DNA of 64,000 nt from Mesorhizobium sp. (GTDB taxonomy: Bacteria > Pseudomonadota > Alphaproteobacteria > Rhizobiales > Rhizobiaceae), in contig NZ_JANJTZ010000004.1 in the NCBI RefSeq assembly GCF_024710845.1, positions 62,001 to 126,000 on the forward strand, read 5' to 3'. Made by a program: the position numbers and the translations under genes. The first letter of the stretch is position 1. Every line of letters begins with the position of its first letter. Below, in pieces: positions 50,693 to 59,417 of the stretch. The notes under the pieces are model-generated. The model ran no database searches. It saw only the letters and a list, made by a program, of their open reading frames with translations, and was not told the origin of the DNA.

Positions 50693-51709
50693 CTATCCGG
50701 TCAGCCCGAGCAGTTTCTCGGCATTGCCGTGATAGATCTTGTGGCGCACCTCTTCGGTGACGTCGAGCGTGTCGAGGATCCGCAGCGTCTCGCGGATATA
50801 CATCGGCCCTCCCTCCGGATCGAACGGCGCATCCGAGGCGAATACGACGCGATCCTCGCCGAAAAACTCGATCGCATGCTCGATTGCCTTGCGTGACCCG
50901 AACGAGGCGGTATCGGCGTAGAACTCCTTGAAATACTCCAGATGCGGCCGCTTCAGCGCTTTGAGCACGGGCTTCAGGTCGCGGTCGCTGGTGCGCTTGC
51001 CCATCTGGTCCCAGCCGGGTCCGACACGGCCTTCGAAATAGGGGATCATGCCGCCGGCGTGGTGGGTGATGACCTTGAGGCCGGGAAACTTGTCGAACAT
51101 GCGCGAGAACACCATCCGCGCCATCGTGGCCGACGTCTCGTAAGGCCAGCCAAGCGTCCAGAAGATCTCGTATTCGGAGCGGGTTTCGGTCTCGTAGTCA
51201 GCGAACTCCTGCGTTCTCGCGGGATGAAGGAAGATCGGCTTGCCGGACTTCGCCATATAGTCGAAGAACGGCTCGAACTCCGGCAGATCGACCGGCTTGC
51301 CATTGATGTTGGTGAAGATCTGCACGCCGCCGGCGCCGAGATCCTCGATCGCGCGACGGCTTTCCTCGACGACGGCGTCCGGGTTGTTCATCGGTGCCGT
51401 CGCAATGAAGGTGGGGAAACGATCCGGATACTTCTGCACCAGCTCGGCCATGGCGTCCGAGCCGATCTGCGACAGTTCGAGCGCCACCTCCGGCCCGGCG
51501 AACTTCTCGAGCGGCGGCGAGGCCAGCGACAGGACCTGCTGGTAGTCCGGTCCGAACATGTCCATGACCTCGAAGCGACGGTCGAGATCGGTCATCATCG
51601 GCACGTCGCCCGACCGCTTGGTCATCTGGGTCATGGTGCCGAGCTCCTTGACCAGGCGGTCGAAGAACGGCTTCGGCCAGATGTGGTTGAAGATGTCGAT
51701 CTTCCGCAT
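50693..51709 (-). CDS. Amidohydrolase-2 family protein (ACMSD / resorcylate decarboxylase-like)
   Basis: 338 aa from the ATG at 51709 (MRKIDIFNHIWP), with GGAGGATCGC before it. TIM-barrel metal sites: IFLHPART, VITHHAGGMIPYFEGR and VVFASDAPFDPEGGP. The usual N-terminal HxH is IFNH here, so the first His is replaced by Phe, which may reduce or alter metal binding. Family members decarboxylate hydroxy-aromatic acids (gamma-resorcylate, 5-carboxyvanillate) or hydrolyse lactones. Preceded by a near-perfect copy of the shared palindrome. Reaction inferred only. Confidence 0.82.
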   Translation of the reverse strand: MRKIDIFNHIWPKPFFDRLVKELGTMTQMTKRSGDVPMMTDLDRRFEVMDMFGPDYQQVLSLASPPLEKFAGPEVALELSQIGSDAMAELVQKYPDRFPTFIATAPMNNPDAVVEESRRAIEDLGAGGVQIFTNINGKPVDLPEFEPFFDYMAKSGKPIFLHPARTQEFADYETETRSEYEIFWTLGWPYETSATMARMVFSRMFDKFPGLKVITHHAGGMIPYFEGRVGPGWDQMGKRTSDRDLKPVLKALKRPHLEYFKEFYADTASFGSRKAIEHAIEFFGEDRVVFASDAPFDPEGGPMYIRETLRILDTLDVTEEVRHKIYHGNAEKLLGLTG

Positions 51710-51723
51710 GCGATCCTCCAATA

Positions 51724-51740
51724 TGTCAGGTTACCTGATA
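51724..51740 (-). promoter_or_regulatory. TATCAGG-N3-CCTGATA-type operator before the amidohydrolase gene
   Basis: TGTCAGG-TTA-CCTGATA, one mismatch from a perfect 7-3-7 palindrome. It lies 15 bases before the start codon and next to a possible minus-strand promoter (TTGACC at 51767-51762, 18 bases, CAGTAT). Confidence 0.6.
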
Positions 51741-51783
51741 CTGCATCGGCTGGTGGGGGCGGGTCAACTGGTGGCGAGGCGAT

Positions 51784-53163
51784 TCAGTCGGCCTGGCCCA
51801 GCTTGCCGGGGTTCATGATGCCGGCCGGGTCGAGCGCCGCCTTGATGGCATTCATCACGTCCACCGCCTCGCCGTGCTCGCGACGCAGGTAGGGCAGCTT
51901 CGAGATGCCGATGCCGTGCTCGCCGCTGAACGTACCGCCGATCTCCAGCGCCCGGGCGTAGAGCCGGCCGGCGAGGCGCTCGGCCTCCGCGAGTTCCTCC
52001 GGAATCTCGGGCTTGATCAGGTAGCCGACATGGAAATTGCCGTCGCCGACATGGCCGATGATCTTGGCGGTCAGGAAGGACCGGTCGATGTCGGCGCGGG
52101 CGGCCAGTACCGCCTCGGCGAGCCGCGAGATCGGCACGCAGACGTCGGTCGTGTAGGTCTTGCAGCCCGGCCGCAGGGACTGGTTGGCGTAGATCGTCTC
52201 GTGCCGCGCCTTCCACAGCCGCTCGCGGTCTTCCGGCAGTGTCGACCAGGCGAAGTTTGAGCCGCCGAACTCGGCGGTGATCGCGGCCACCGTTTGCGAC
52301 TGCTCCTCGACCCAGCGCGGGCTGCCGTGAAACTCGAGGAAAAGCGTCGGTGCCCGCTTCAGCCCCAACTTGGAATGCGCGTTTGCCGCATCCACCGCCA
52401 CCTCGTCGAGAAACTCGATCCGCGCGACGGGAATGCCGCTTTGCATCGTGGCGACCACCGCCTCGACCGCGCCGCGCATCGTCTGGAAGGTGCAGATCGC
52501 CGACGCAATCGTCTCGGGGATCGGCTGCAGCCGCACCGTGACCTCGGTGATGACGCCGAGCGTTCCCTCCGCACCGACGAAGAGCTTGGTCAGGTCGTAG
52601 CCGGTGGACGATTTCTTCACCCGCCGCCCGGTGGTGATGATCTTGCCTGTGGGCGTGACCACGCGCAGCGCCAGCACGTTCTCGCGCATCGTGCCGTAGC
52701 GCACCGCCGTCGTGCCGCTCGCCCGGGTCGACGCCATGCCGCCGAGCGTCGCGTCGGCGCCCGGATCGATGGGAAAGAACAGGCCCATGTCGCGCAAGTA
52801 GGAATTGAGCTGCTTGCGCGTCACGCCGGCCTCGACCACCGCGTCGAAATCCTCGCCGTTGACGGCGACGATCCGCGTCATGCGGCTGACGTCGAGCGAG
52901 ATGCCGCCCTTCAGCGGGATCGTATGGCCTTCCATCGACGAGCCCGCGGCAAACGGCGTCACCGCAATGCCGTGCTCGAAACACGCCGCCACCACGCGCT
53001 GCACGTCGTCCTCGCTCTCGGCGAACACCACCGCATCGGGCAGCCGCGTCGGCTGGCGCGACATGTCGTGGCCATGATGCTCGCGCACCGCGTCCGACAC
53101 CGACAGCCGCTCGCCGAAATGCGGCTTGAGATGGTCGATCACCGGTTGCAGCGGACTGGTCAT
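51784..53163 (-). CDS. FAD-linked 2-hydroxyacid dehydrogenase (D-lactate dehydrogenase / GlcD type)
   Basis: 459 aa. The PCMH-type FAD-binding domain has VVFAESEDDVQRVVAACFEHG, FAAGSSMEGHTIPL, FPIDPGADATLGGMASTRASG and SSTGYDLTKLFVGAEGTLGV. The C-terminal FAD-oxidase domain has HVGDGNFHVGYL, GGTFSGEHGIGISK and ALDPAGIMNPGKLG. It oxidises a D-2-hydroxy acid to the 2-keto acid and passes electrons to the respiratory chain. One base after the second ThDP enzyme, so it probably feeds it a 2-keto acid, as a D-mandelate-type dehydrogenase would. Confidence 0.88.
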   Translation of the reverse strand: MTSPLQPVIDHLKPHFGERLSVSDAVREHHGHDMSRQPTRLPDAVVFAESEDDVQRVVAACFEHGIAVTPFAAGSSMEGHTIPLKGGISLDVSRMTRIVAVNGEDFDAVVEAGVTRKQLNSYLRDMGLFFPIDPGADATLGGMASTRASGTTAVRYGTMRENVLALRVVTPTGKIITTGRRVKKSSTGYDLTKLFVGAEGTLGVITEVTVRLQPIPETIASAICTFQTMRGAVEAVVATMQSGIPVARIEFLDEVAVDAANAHSKLGLKRAPTLFLEFHGSPRWVEEQSQTVAAITAEFGGSNFAWSTLPEDRERLWKARHETIYANQSLRPGCKTYTTDVCVPISRLAEAVLAARADIDRSFLTAKIIGHVGDGNFHVGYLIKPEIPEELAEAERLAGRLYARALEIGGTFSGEHGIGISKLPYLRREHGEAVDVMNAIKAALDPAGIMNPGKLGQAD

Positions 53164-53164
53164 G

Positions 53165-54814
53165 TCACGCGCCTGCCGCCGCGCGGTGATAGCGCGAGCG
53201 CTGGATTTCCTTGGCGGTGATGAACTCCAGCAGCACCGGAATCCCGGCCTTCGTCTTCTCGATCCCGCGCCGGATAGCCGGCACGATCTCCTCCGGCGAC
53301 GTCACCCGCTCGCCATAGGCGCCCATCGCACGCGCGAAGGCGGCATAGTCGCCGGAAATGTCCGTCGAGCGGTACTTTTCCGTCGAGACGGGCATGATCG
53401 GCAATTCCATCGCCATCGCGAAATTGTTGAGCAGGATCGAGAGGATCGGGATGCGCTCCCGCACTGCTGTCTCGAAATCCATGCCGGTGAAGCCGATCGC
53501 GGCGTCGCCCCAGACATTGATGCAGAGCGTGTCGGGATGGGCGAGCTTGGCGCCCATCGCCAGCCCAAGCCCGTAGCCGAGCTGGGTCGACTTGCCCCAG
53601 CCGATATAGGTCAGCGGCTCGATCGTCCTCCAGAAAGGCGAGAGCTGGTCGCGCGGACTGCCGGCATCGTGCGTGATGATCGTGTTGGCAACGTCGACCG
53701 TGTGCTGCAGGTCCCACAACACCCGGTAGGGCGACAGCGGCGCGTCGTTCGAAGTCAGTTTCGGCATCCATTCGGCGAGCCAGGCTGCCTGTACCGACGC
53801 GATTTCCGCTGCCGTCTCCGCCGCATCGCGGGCGGGCGTTCCCCGCATATCGAGCTCGGCCAGCACGGCGTCGAGGGTCAGCCCTGCATCGCCCACCAGA
53901 GCCACCCTGGCCTCGATGTCCTTATTGACATGGTCGGGGTCGAGCGTGGCGTGGATGATCGTCATGCCAAGCGGCATCTGCACGCCGAACGCGGTCTCCG
54001 TGAAGGAACAGCCGATGCCGAAGATGAGGTCGGACGCATCCAGGAAATGGCGCAGCGTTTTCGAGATCGCCGCACCGCCCGCGCCGATCGACAGCTCATG
54101 CGTCTCGGGAAACGCGCTCTTGCCTTCGAGGCTGGTCGAAACGGGAATCGCCAGACGCTCCGCCAGCGCCTTCAGCTGCGGCCAGGCACGGCCGTAGTGG
54201 ACGCCCTGTCCAGCGTAGAGCACCGGGCGCTTGGCCGCCAGCAGCAGATCGACCGCCTCCCGCACCGCCGCCGGGTCGGGACCGTAGCGAGTGGCGAGCA
54301 CCGGCCGGTAGTTGAGAGGCTCCGGCACCTCGTGCTGCCACATGTCGTTCGGGATCTCGATCAGCACCGGCCCGCCGCGCCCGTTGCGCAGCCGGCTGAA
54401 GGCGCGGCGGAACACATTGGTCAGCTCCTCGGCCGACGTGATCGGCTCGGCCGACTTGGTGATGCTGCGCATCGAGATGGTGGCGTTGTAGTTGGGATCG
54501 ACATGGGCGAGCCGGCGCTCGTAGCCCATCGGCAGCACCAGCAGCGGCACCGATTCCGCATAGGCCTGAGCGATGCCGCCGTAGGAATTCTCCGTCCCCG
54601 GCCCGAGCTGCATGGCGAAGACGCCGATCCTGCGCCCCGACGACAGCCGCGAGATCGCGTCGGCCATGTGGATGCCGGTACGCTCCTGCCGCACGATGAT
54701 GGGGCGGATGTCGGCCTCGGCGGCGCGTTCCAGCACGTGGTTGACCGGATAGCCGCAGATGAGCTCGACGCCCTCCCGCTTGAGGATTTCCGCAATCGCT
54801 GCACCGAGCTTCAT
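53165..54814 (-). CDS. Thiamine diphosphate-dependent enzyme (acetolactate synthase / 2-keto acid decarboxylase family), copy 2
   Basis: 549 aa from the ATG at 54814 behind AGGAGACGCACG. The N-terminal PYR domain keeps the catalytic Glu in IIVRQERTGIHMADA. The central domain is TPP_enzyme_M. The C-terminal PP domain has GWGKSTQLGYGLGLAMGAK and the ThDP motif GDAAIGFTG through LLNNFAM (GDG-type with Ala for the second Gly). ATGA overlap with the FMN oxidase gene. Likely decarboxylates or ligates a 2-keto acid made by the neighbouring 2-hydroxyacid dehydrogenases; the exact reaction is unknown. Confidence 0.85.
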   Translation of the reverse strand: MKLGAAIAEILKREGVELICGYPVNHVLERAAEADIRPIIVRQERTGIHMADAISRLSSGRRIGVFAMQLGPGTENSYGGIAQAYAESVPLLVLPMGYERRLAHVDPNYNATISMRSITKSAEPITSAEELTNVFRRAFSRLRNGRGGPVLIEIPNDMWQHEVPEPLNYRPVLATRYGPDPAAVREAVDLLLAAKRPVLYAGQGVHYGRAWPQLKALAERLAIPVSTSLEGKSAFPETHELSIGAGGAAISKTLRHFLDASDLIFGIGCSFTETAFGVQMPLGMTIIHATLDPDHVNKDIEARVALVGDAGLTLDAVLAELDMRGTPARDAAETAAEIASVQAAWLAEWMPKLTSNDAPLSPYRVLWDLQHTVDVANTIITHDAGSPRDQLSPFWRTIEPLTYIGWGKSTQLGYGLGLAMGAKLAHPDTLCINVWGDAAIGFTGMDFETAVRERIPILSILLNNFAMAMELPIMPVSTEKYRSTDISGDYAAFARAMGAYGERVTSPEEIVPAIRRGIEKTKAGIPVLLEFITAKEIQRSRYHRAAAGA

Positions 54815-56046
54815 CGTGCGTCTCCTGTCCGGGCCGGCCACGTCCAGGCCGTCGCATGCCGCACCGGCGCATGGCGCGCCTCCGCGGCGGACCGCAGCCC
54901 GGACTGGCCGAGCGCGAGGGTGAATTCTTCGACGAAGCTAGCCGCCATGTGGCGCGCGCCGTCGTCGCCGATGGCCGCCAGCGCCAGCATGAACGCGCGG
55001 GCCGAAAAGCTCGCGTGGGCGCCACAGGCAAGCGCCCGCAGCATGTCGACCCCGGAGGTGACGCCGCTGTCGAGAATGACCGTCATGTCGCACCCGACAG
55101 CTGCGGCGACGGCCGGCAGCATGTCGATCGAGGCCGGCGCTGCGTCGAACTGACGGCCGCCATGGTTGGAGACGATCACGCCGTCCATGCCGAGCGCGCG
55201 CGCCTTCTCGGCATCGGCCGGGTGCAGCACGCCCTTGACCAGCATAGGCCCGCGCCAGGTCTCGCGCAGCCGCGCCAGCACGTCCCAGGCAAAGCCGCCG
55301 CCGACATGGGCGCCCACGAAGGCGGCCGGGTCGCCTCCCCCCGCATAGGCTTCAATGTTGGCGAAGCGCGGCATGCCCCGCCTGGCCAGGGCCCGCATCC
55401 AGGCGGGCGACGCGGCGATGTCCAGCGCGTTGCGATAGCCCACCCGGAAGGGCATCACGAAGCCGTTGCGCAGGTCGCGCGGACGCTTCGAGCGAACGGG
55501 AACGTCGAGCGTCGCCACCAGCACCCGGGCGCCGGCGGCCTGCGCGCGGGCGGCTAGGTCGAAGCTGACGCGATGGTCATCGGCGGCCAATGGATAGAGC
55601 TGGAACCAGGTCACGTCCGGCGCCCATCTGGCGACATCTTCGATGCGCGCGGTCGCCAGCGTGCCGACGAGATAGGGTATGTTCATCCGCTGCGCCGCGC
55701 GCGCGAACAGCTCGGTCGCCCCGGGCCACATCAGCCCGTCCATGCCGATCGGCGCGATGCCGATCGGAGCGGCGTAGCGGTGGCCGAACAGCTCGACCGT
55801 CGGATCGATGCCCTGCGTCTCGATCCCGTAGCGCGGCACGATCTCGATGCCCCGGAGCGCTGACCGGTTGCGGGACAGGCCGCTCTCGTCTCCGGCACCG
55901 CCTTGCAGGAACTCAAAGGCGAAGCGGGGAATCCGCTTGTCGGCGCGCTTCTCCAGGTCCTCGATGGTCGGGAATTTCCGGCGCAGCAGCGGAAGCCGTT
56001 GCGCCAACCGCGCCTCGTGCGTGGCGTGGGGCGTGGCCGTGTCCAC
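54811..56046 (-). CDS. FMN-dependent alpha-hydroxy acid oxidase/dehydrogenase (L-lactate / L-mandelate dehydrogenase type)
   Basis: 411 aa from a GTG at 56046 overlapping the stop of the preceding gene by one base (TAGTG). FMN-dependent family motifs: ADKRIPRFAFEFLQGGAGDE, PIGIAPIGMDGLMWPG, WFQLYPL, LVKGVLHPADAEKARALG and the active site VSNHGGRQFD (His/Arg), followed by DSGVTSGVDM. It oxidises an L-2-hydroxy acid. Between two ThDP enzymes and with an aldehyde dehydrogenase, the resemblance to mdlB (mandelate dehydrogenase) is strong in context; substrate not proven. Confidence 0.88.
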   Translation of the reverse strand: MDTATPHATHEARLAQRLPLLRRKFPTIEDLEKRADKRIPRFAFEFLQGGAGDESGLSRNRSALRGIEIVPRYGIETQGIDPTVELFGHRYAAPIGIAPIGMDGLMWPGATELFARAAQRMNIPYLVGTLATARIEDVARWAPDVTWFQLYPLAADDHRVSFDLAARAQAAGARVLVATLDVPVRSKRPRDLRNGFVMPFRVGYRNALDIAASPAWMRALARRGMPRFANIEAYAGGGDPAAFVGAHVGGGFAWDVLARLRETWRGPMLVKGVLHPADAEKARALGMDGVIVSNHGGRQFDAAPASIDMLPAVAAAVGCDMTVILDSGVTSGVDMLRALACGAHASFSARAFMLALAAIGDDGARHMAASFVEEFTLALGQSGLRSAAEARHAPVRHATAWTWPARTGDAR

Positions 56047-57743
56047 TAATAGCCCACGATGACTTCCAGCAGCGCCTGGCGGCCCGACCGTGTCGCTTCC
56101 AGCGCGCGCCGGATGGCGGCCGGAAGAGCCGCGCCGTCGTCGACGCGTTCGGCATGCGCGCCGTGCGCCCGCGCGATCGCGGCATAGTCGGGCGACGGGT
56201 CGAGCGCGGTGATCGGCATCACGTTGGCCGCTGCCGCACTGCCGTCCGGATACATGTAGAGCGTCGAACGGCGCACCGCGTTCCAGATGCCGTTGTTGAA
56301 GACGACGGTCAGCAGCGGAAGCTTCAGCGCCGCCGCGGTCTGGTGGCAGGCCACGGGATTGGCGAACATGTAGGAACCGTCGCCGATCGTCGCGATCACC
56401 TGCTTGGACCGGTCCCCCAGCTGCGCGCCGAGCGCAGCCGTCAGGCCCCAGCCGAGACCGCCGGAGAGCGGCGTCGAGAAAAAGCTGCGCGGCGCCTCGA
56501 ACCGCATCGCGCTCGGATCGATCCCCAGCTCGTTGAAGAACACCGTGTTCGCGTCGGCGGCATCGGACAGGCATTTGCTGACATAGGCCGGCGACATTGG
56601 CGAGCCGCTGCCGGCCGAAAGCCTCCTCTGCAGCGCGGCGTCGAGCGCGGCACGCGCCGAAGCGACGCGGGCGCGGCGGTCAGCGAAATCCTCGACCGCG
56701 GGCACGCAGTCGCGCATGGCGGCGTCCAGCGCGGCGATGCCGGCATTCAGCCCGCCCGCCAGCGAGATGTCGATGCGGAAGCTGCGCATCGGCAGGCCGC
56801 GGTAGAGCGGCTCCGGGCCGAGCGCGATGACCGTGCAGGTCTCCGGCGGCTGGACATGGTCGGCGATCCAAGGGACCATGGCCCCGGCGACGACGATCAC
56901 GTCGGCGTTGCGAACCCATTCGGTCGGATCCCGGCCGACATGCATCGGATGGCTGGTGGGCAGCGCCTGTCGCGTCGCCCAGAATTCGACCACCGGCAGG
57001 GCAAAACGCTCGGCAAAGCCCGTCAGCGGCTCGAAGCCGCCGCCGACCTCGCCGCTCTGCGTGATGATGACCGGGTTCTTCGCTTGAGAAAGCACCTCCG
57101 CTGCGCGTGCCACGAGGTCCGCTGCGGGCGGTCCGTAGGTCGTCGGCGCGAGGTTCGGGCGGGACGTCGGCGCGACGGCCGCCTCGGCGAGCGCTTCGCG
57201 TGGCAGGCTGACATAGACCGGGCCGCGCGGCTCGCTCATGGCGATGCTGATGGCGCGGTCGATCGCCGGCCCCGCCTGGTCGGCATAGCGCAGCTCGTAG
57301 TCCCATTTGACGATCTCGCGCACCATTCCGGCCTGGTCGCGCATCTCCTGGCCCCAGTGGATCGGGCTCGACCGGCTGCCGAAGCGGCCGCTCTCGGTCA
57401 GCGGCGTGCGCCCCGAGCACATCAGGATCGGCACGTTCTCCGACGCCGCGTTGATCAGCCCCATGACGGAATTGGCGAGACCGACATTGACATGCACCAT
57501 CACGGCGGCCGGCTTGCCCGTCGCCAGATAGTAGCCATGCGCCATGCCCACCGCGACGCCTTCATGCGGAATGACGAACGGTTCCGGCATGGCGATACCG
57601 CTCTCCGGCGCGCGCGCATAGGCCTCAATGATCGAAGGGAAGTCGGTGCCGCCATTGGCGAACAGCACGTCGATGCCGGCCGCCTTCATCCGGCCGAGCA
57701 CCGACTCCGCGGCGAAGGCGCCTTCCGGACGGGTGTGCTTCAT
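56046..57743 (-). CDS. Thiamine diphosphate-dependent enzyme (benzoylformate decarboxylase / acetolactate synthase family), copy 1
   Basis: 565 aa from the ATG at 57743 behind GGGAGGCCGATGCG. Catalytic Glu61 in VIPHEGVAVGMAHGYY; NVGLANSVMGLINAA and ILMCSGRTPL in the PYR domain; the C-terminal ThDP motif GDGSYMFANP through VVFNNGIWN. It lies between an aldehyde dehydrogenase gene (28 bases upstream) and the FMN hydroxyacid oxidase, the same logic as mdlC (2-keto acid to aldehyde). No sign of the FAD site needed by true acetolactate synthase was looked for beyond these motifs. Confidence 0.86.
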   Translation of the reverse strand: MKHTRPEGAFAAESVLGRMKAAGIDVLFANGGTDFPSIIEAYARAPESGIAMPEPFVIPHEGVAVGMAHGYYLATGKPAAVMVHVNVGLANSVMGLINAASENVPILMCSGRTPLTESGRFGSRSSPIHWGQEMRDQAGMVREIVKWDYELRYADQAGPAIDRAISIAMSEPRGPVYVSLPREALAEAAVAPTSRPNLAPTTYGPPAADLVARAAEVLSQAKNPVIITQSGEVGGGFEPLTGFAERFALPVVEFWATRQALPTSHPMHVGRDPTEWVRNADVIVVAGAMVPWIADHVQPPETCTVIALGPEPLYRGLPMRSFRIDISLAGGLNAGIAALDAAMRDCVPAVEDFADRRARVASARAALDAALQRRLSAGSGSPMSPAYVSKCLSDAADANTVFFNELGIDPSAMRFEAPRSFFSTPLSGGLGWGLTAALGAQLGDRSKQVIATIGDGSYMFANPVACHQTAAALKLPLLTVVFNNGIWNAVRRSTLYMYPDGSAAAANVMPITALDPSPDYAAIARAHGAHAERVDDGAALPAAIRRALEATRSGRQALLEVIVGY

Positions 57744-57771
57744 CGCATCGGCCTCCCTGCCGTGACCGGTT

Positions 57772-59241
57772 TCAGACGGTGACGCTGAGCGTCTTGGTGA
57801 CGAGGAAGGCGTCGATGCCCTCCATGCCGACCTCGGATCCGTGGCCGCTTTCCTTGACGCCGCCGAACGGCGTCTCGGGCATCGAGATATTGAACGAGTT
57901 GATGCCCACCATCCCCGCCTCGATCGCGTCCCCCAGCCGCGCGATGTTGGACGCCGACGAGGTGAAGGCATAGGCCGCGAGCCCGTAGGGCAAGCTGTTA
58001 GCCTTGCGCACGGCATCGTCCAGATCGCTGAACGGGTTGAGCACGGCGACCGGGCCGAACGGCTCCTCGCGCATGATCCGGGCGTCCCCCGGTACATCGG
58101 CGAGCACCGTCGGCTCGAAGAAGCTGCCCTCGTTGCCGACGCGCCGGCCCCCGGTCAGCAGCCTAGCGCCCTTGGCGACCGCGTCCTGCACCAGCGCTTC
58201 CACCGCGTCGCGGCGGCGACCGTGGACCAGCGGCCCCATCTGTGTGCTCGCATCCAGCCCGTCGCCGACCTTTATCCTGGCAGCCCGCTCGGCAAAGCCC
58301 TCGCAGAAACCCTTGTAGGACGCGTCCTGCACGTAGAACCGTGTCGGCGACACGCAGACCTGGCCGGAGTTGCGGTATTTGCGCAGCACGCCCATGTCGA
58401 GCGCGGTCGTCATGTCGGCATCGTCGAAGACCAGCACCGGCGCGTGGCCGCCAAGCTCCATCGTGGTGCGCTTCAGCCCGTCGGCGGCGAGCTTGATCAG
58501 GTGCTTGCCGACCGGGATCGAGCCGGTGAACGAGATCTTGCGGATGACCGGCGAGGCCAGCAGATGACGCGAGATCGTGTCCGGCACGCCGAACACCACC
58601 GCGATCGCACCCGCCGGCACGCCCGCGTCCACCAGGCACCGCGCCACAGCGAGCGCCGAGGCCGGAGCCTCTTCGCCCGGCTTGTAGACCATCGTGCAGC
58701 CAGCAGCGAGGGCCGCCCCCATCTTGCGCGCCGCGTTGCCGATCGGGAAGTTCCAGGCGGAGAATCCGGCGGCGGGGCCGACCGGCTCCCGCACGACGGT
58801 GAAGCGCGTGTCGTGCAGCCGGCCGGGAATGACGCGGCCGTAGCTGCGGCGGCCTTCCTCGGCGAACCACTCCATTTCCTCGGAAGCGAAATGCGTCTCG
58901 AGCCGTGCTTCGGCGAGCGGCTTGCCCATCTCGAGCGTGGCGAGGCGGGCGATGTCCTCTTGGCGCTCGCGCATCAGGTCGGCGGCCTTCTTCAGGATCT
59001 TGCCGCGCTCGCGCGGGTTCACGTGGCGCCACGACGCGAAGGCCCGCTCGGCCGCGGCCAGCGCCCGGTCGAGATCGGCGGCGGTCGCGTGCGGCACGAC
59101 GCCGATGGCGCGTCCGGTGGCAGGATTTACGACCGGCTGCGTCTCGCGCGCCGACGCGTCTATCCATTCGCCATCGATGAGGAGTTCAGGCGACACGTAG
59201 CCGCCCGGAACGACGGCAGGGCCTCTGGACACGGCGTTCAT
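57772..59241 (-). CDS. NAD(P)-dependent aldehyde dehydrogenase (benzaldehyde / semialdehyde dehydrogenase-like)
   Basis: 489 aa from the ATG at 59241 behind GAGGAGGACGACTG. Catalytic Asn164 (SAWNFP), Glu262 (ELGGHA) and Cys296 (GQVCVSP); cofactor loop FTGSIPVG. Clearly a paralogue of the enzyme at 36055, sharing the CVSPTRFYV segment. First gene of the mandelate-like operon, directly downstream of a near-perfect shared palindrome. It would oxidise the aldehyde made by the ThDP enzyme. Confidence 0.9.
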   Translation of the reverse strand: MNAVSRGPAVVPGGYVSPELLIDGEWIDASARETQPVVNPATGRAIGVVPHATAADLDRALAAAERAFASWRHVNPRERGKILKKAADLMRERQEDIARLATLEMGKPLAEARLETHFASEEMEWFAEEGRRSYGRVIPGRLHDTRFTVVREPVGPAAGFSAWNFPIGNAARKMGAALAAGCTMVYKPGEEAPASALAVARCLVDAGVPAGAIAVVFGVPDTISRHLLASPVIRKISFTGSIPVGKHLIKLAADGLKRTTMELGGHAPVLVFDDADMTTALDMGVLRKYRNSGQVCVSPTRFYVQDASYKGFCEGFAERAARIKVGDGLDASTQMGPLVHGRRRDAVEALVQDAVAKGARLLTGGRRVGNEGSFFEPTVLADVPGDARIMREEPFGPVAVLNPFSDLDDAVRKANSLPYGLAAYAFTSSASNIARLGDAIEAGMVGINSFNISMPETPFGGVKESGHGSEVGMEGIDAFLVTKTLSVTV

Positions 59242-59275
59242 CAGTCGTCCTCCTCGATCCGATGGCTACGCCAAC

Positions 59276-59304
59276 CTATCATCAGGGTCCCTGATAATTG
59301 TCAA
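59276..59304 (-). promoter_or_regulatory. Promoter with embedded operator for the aldehyde dehydrogenase-ThDP operon
   Basis: On the minus strand TTGACA (59304-59299), 17 bases, TGATAG (59281-59276). The spacer contains CATCAGG-GTC-CCTGATA (59280-59296 on the plus strand), one mismatch from a perfect palindrome. A site between -35 and -10 is the textbook position for a repressor. Confidence 0.6.
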
Positions 59305-59376
59305 GACCAAACCGGCGTCCGCCCGTCGTTGGATTCGCGCTTGTCCGGCACGCCTCTGGATCGCCCGATTGAATGA

Positions 59377-59393
59377 TATCAGGATGCCTGATA
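59377..59393 (+). promoter_or_regulatory. Perfect TATCAGG-ATG-CCTGATA palindrome before the thioesterase gene
   Basis: The only exact 7-3-7 copy of the shared motif, 24 bases before the thioesterase start. Together with the site at 59280-59296 it brackets the divergent intergenic region, so both operons are probably controlled by the same protein. Confidence 0.65.
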
Positions 59394-59417
59394 AACACCC
59401 CAAAGGAAGGGCAATTC

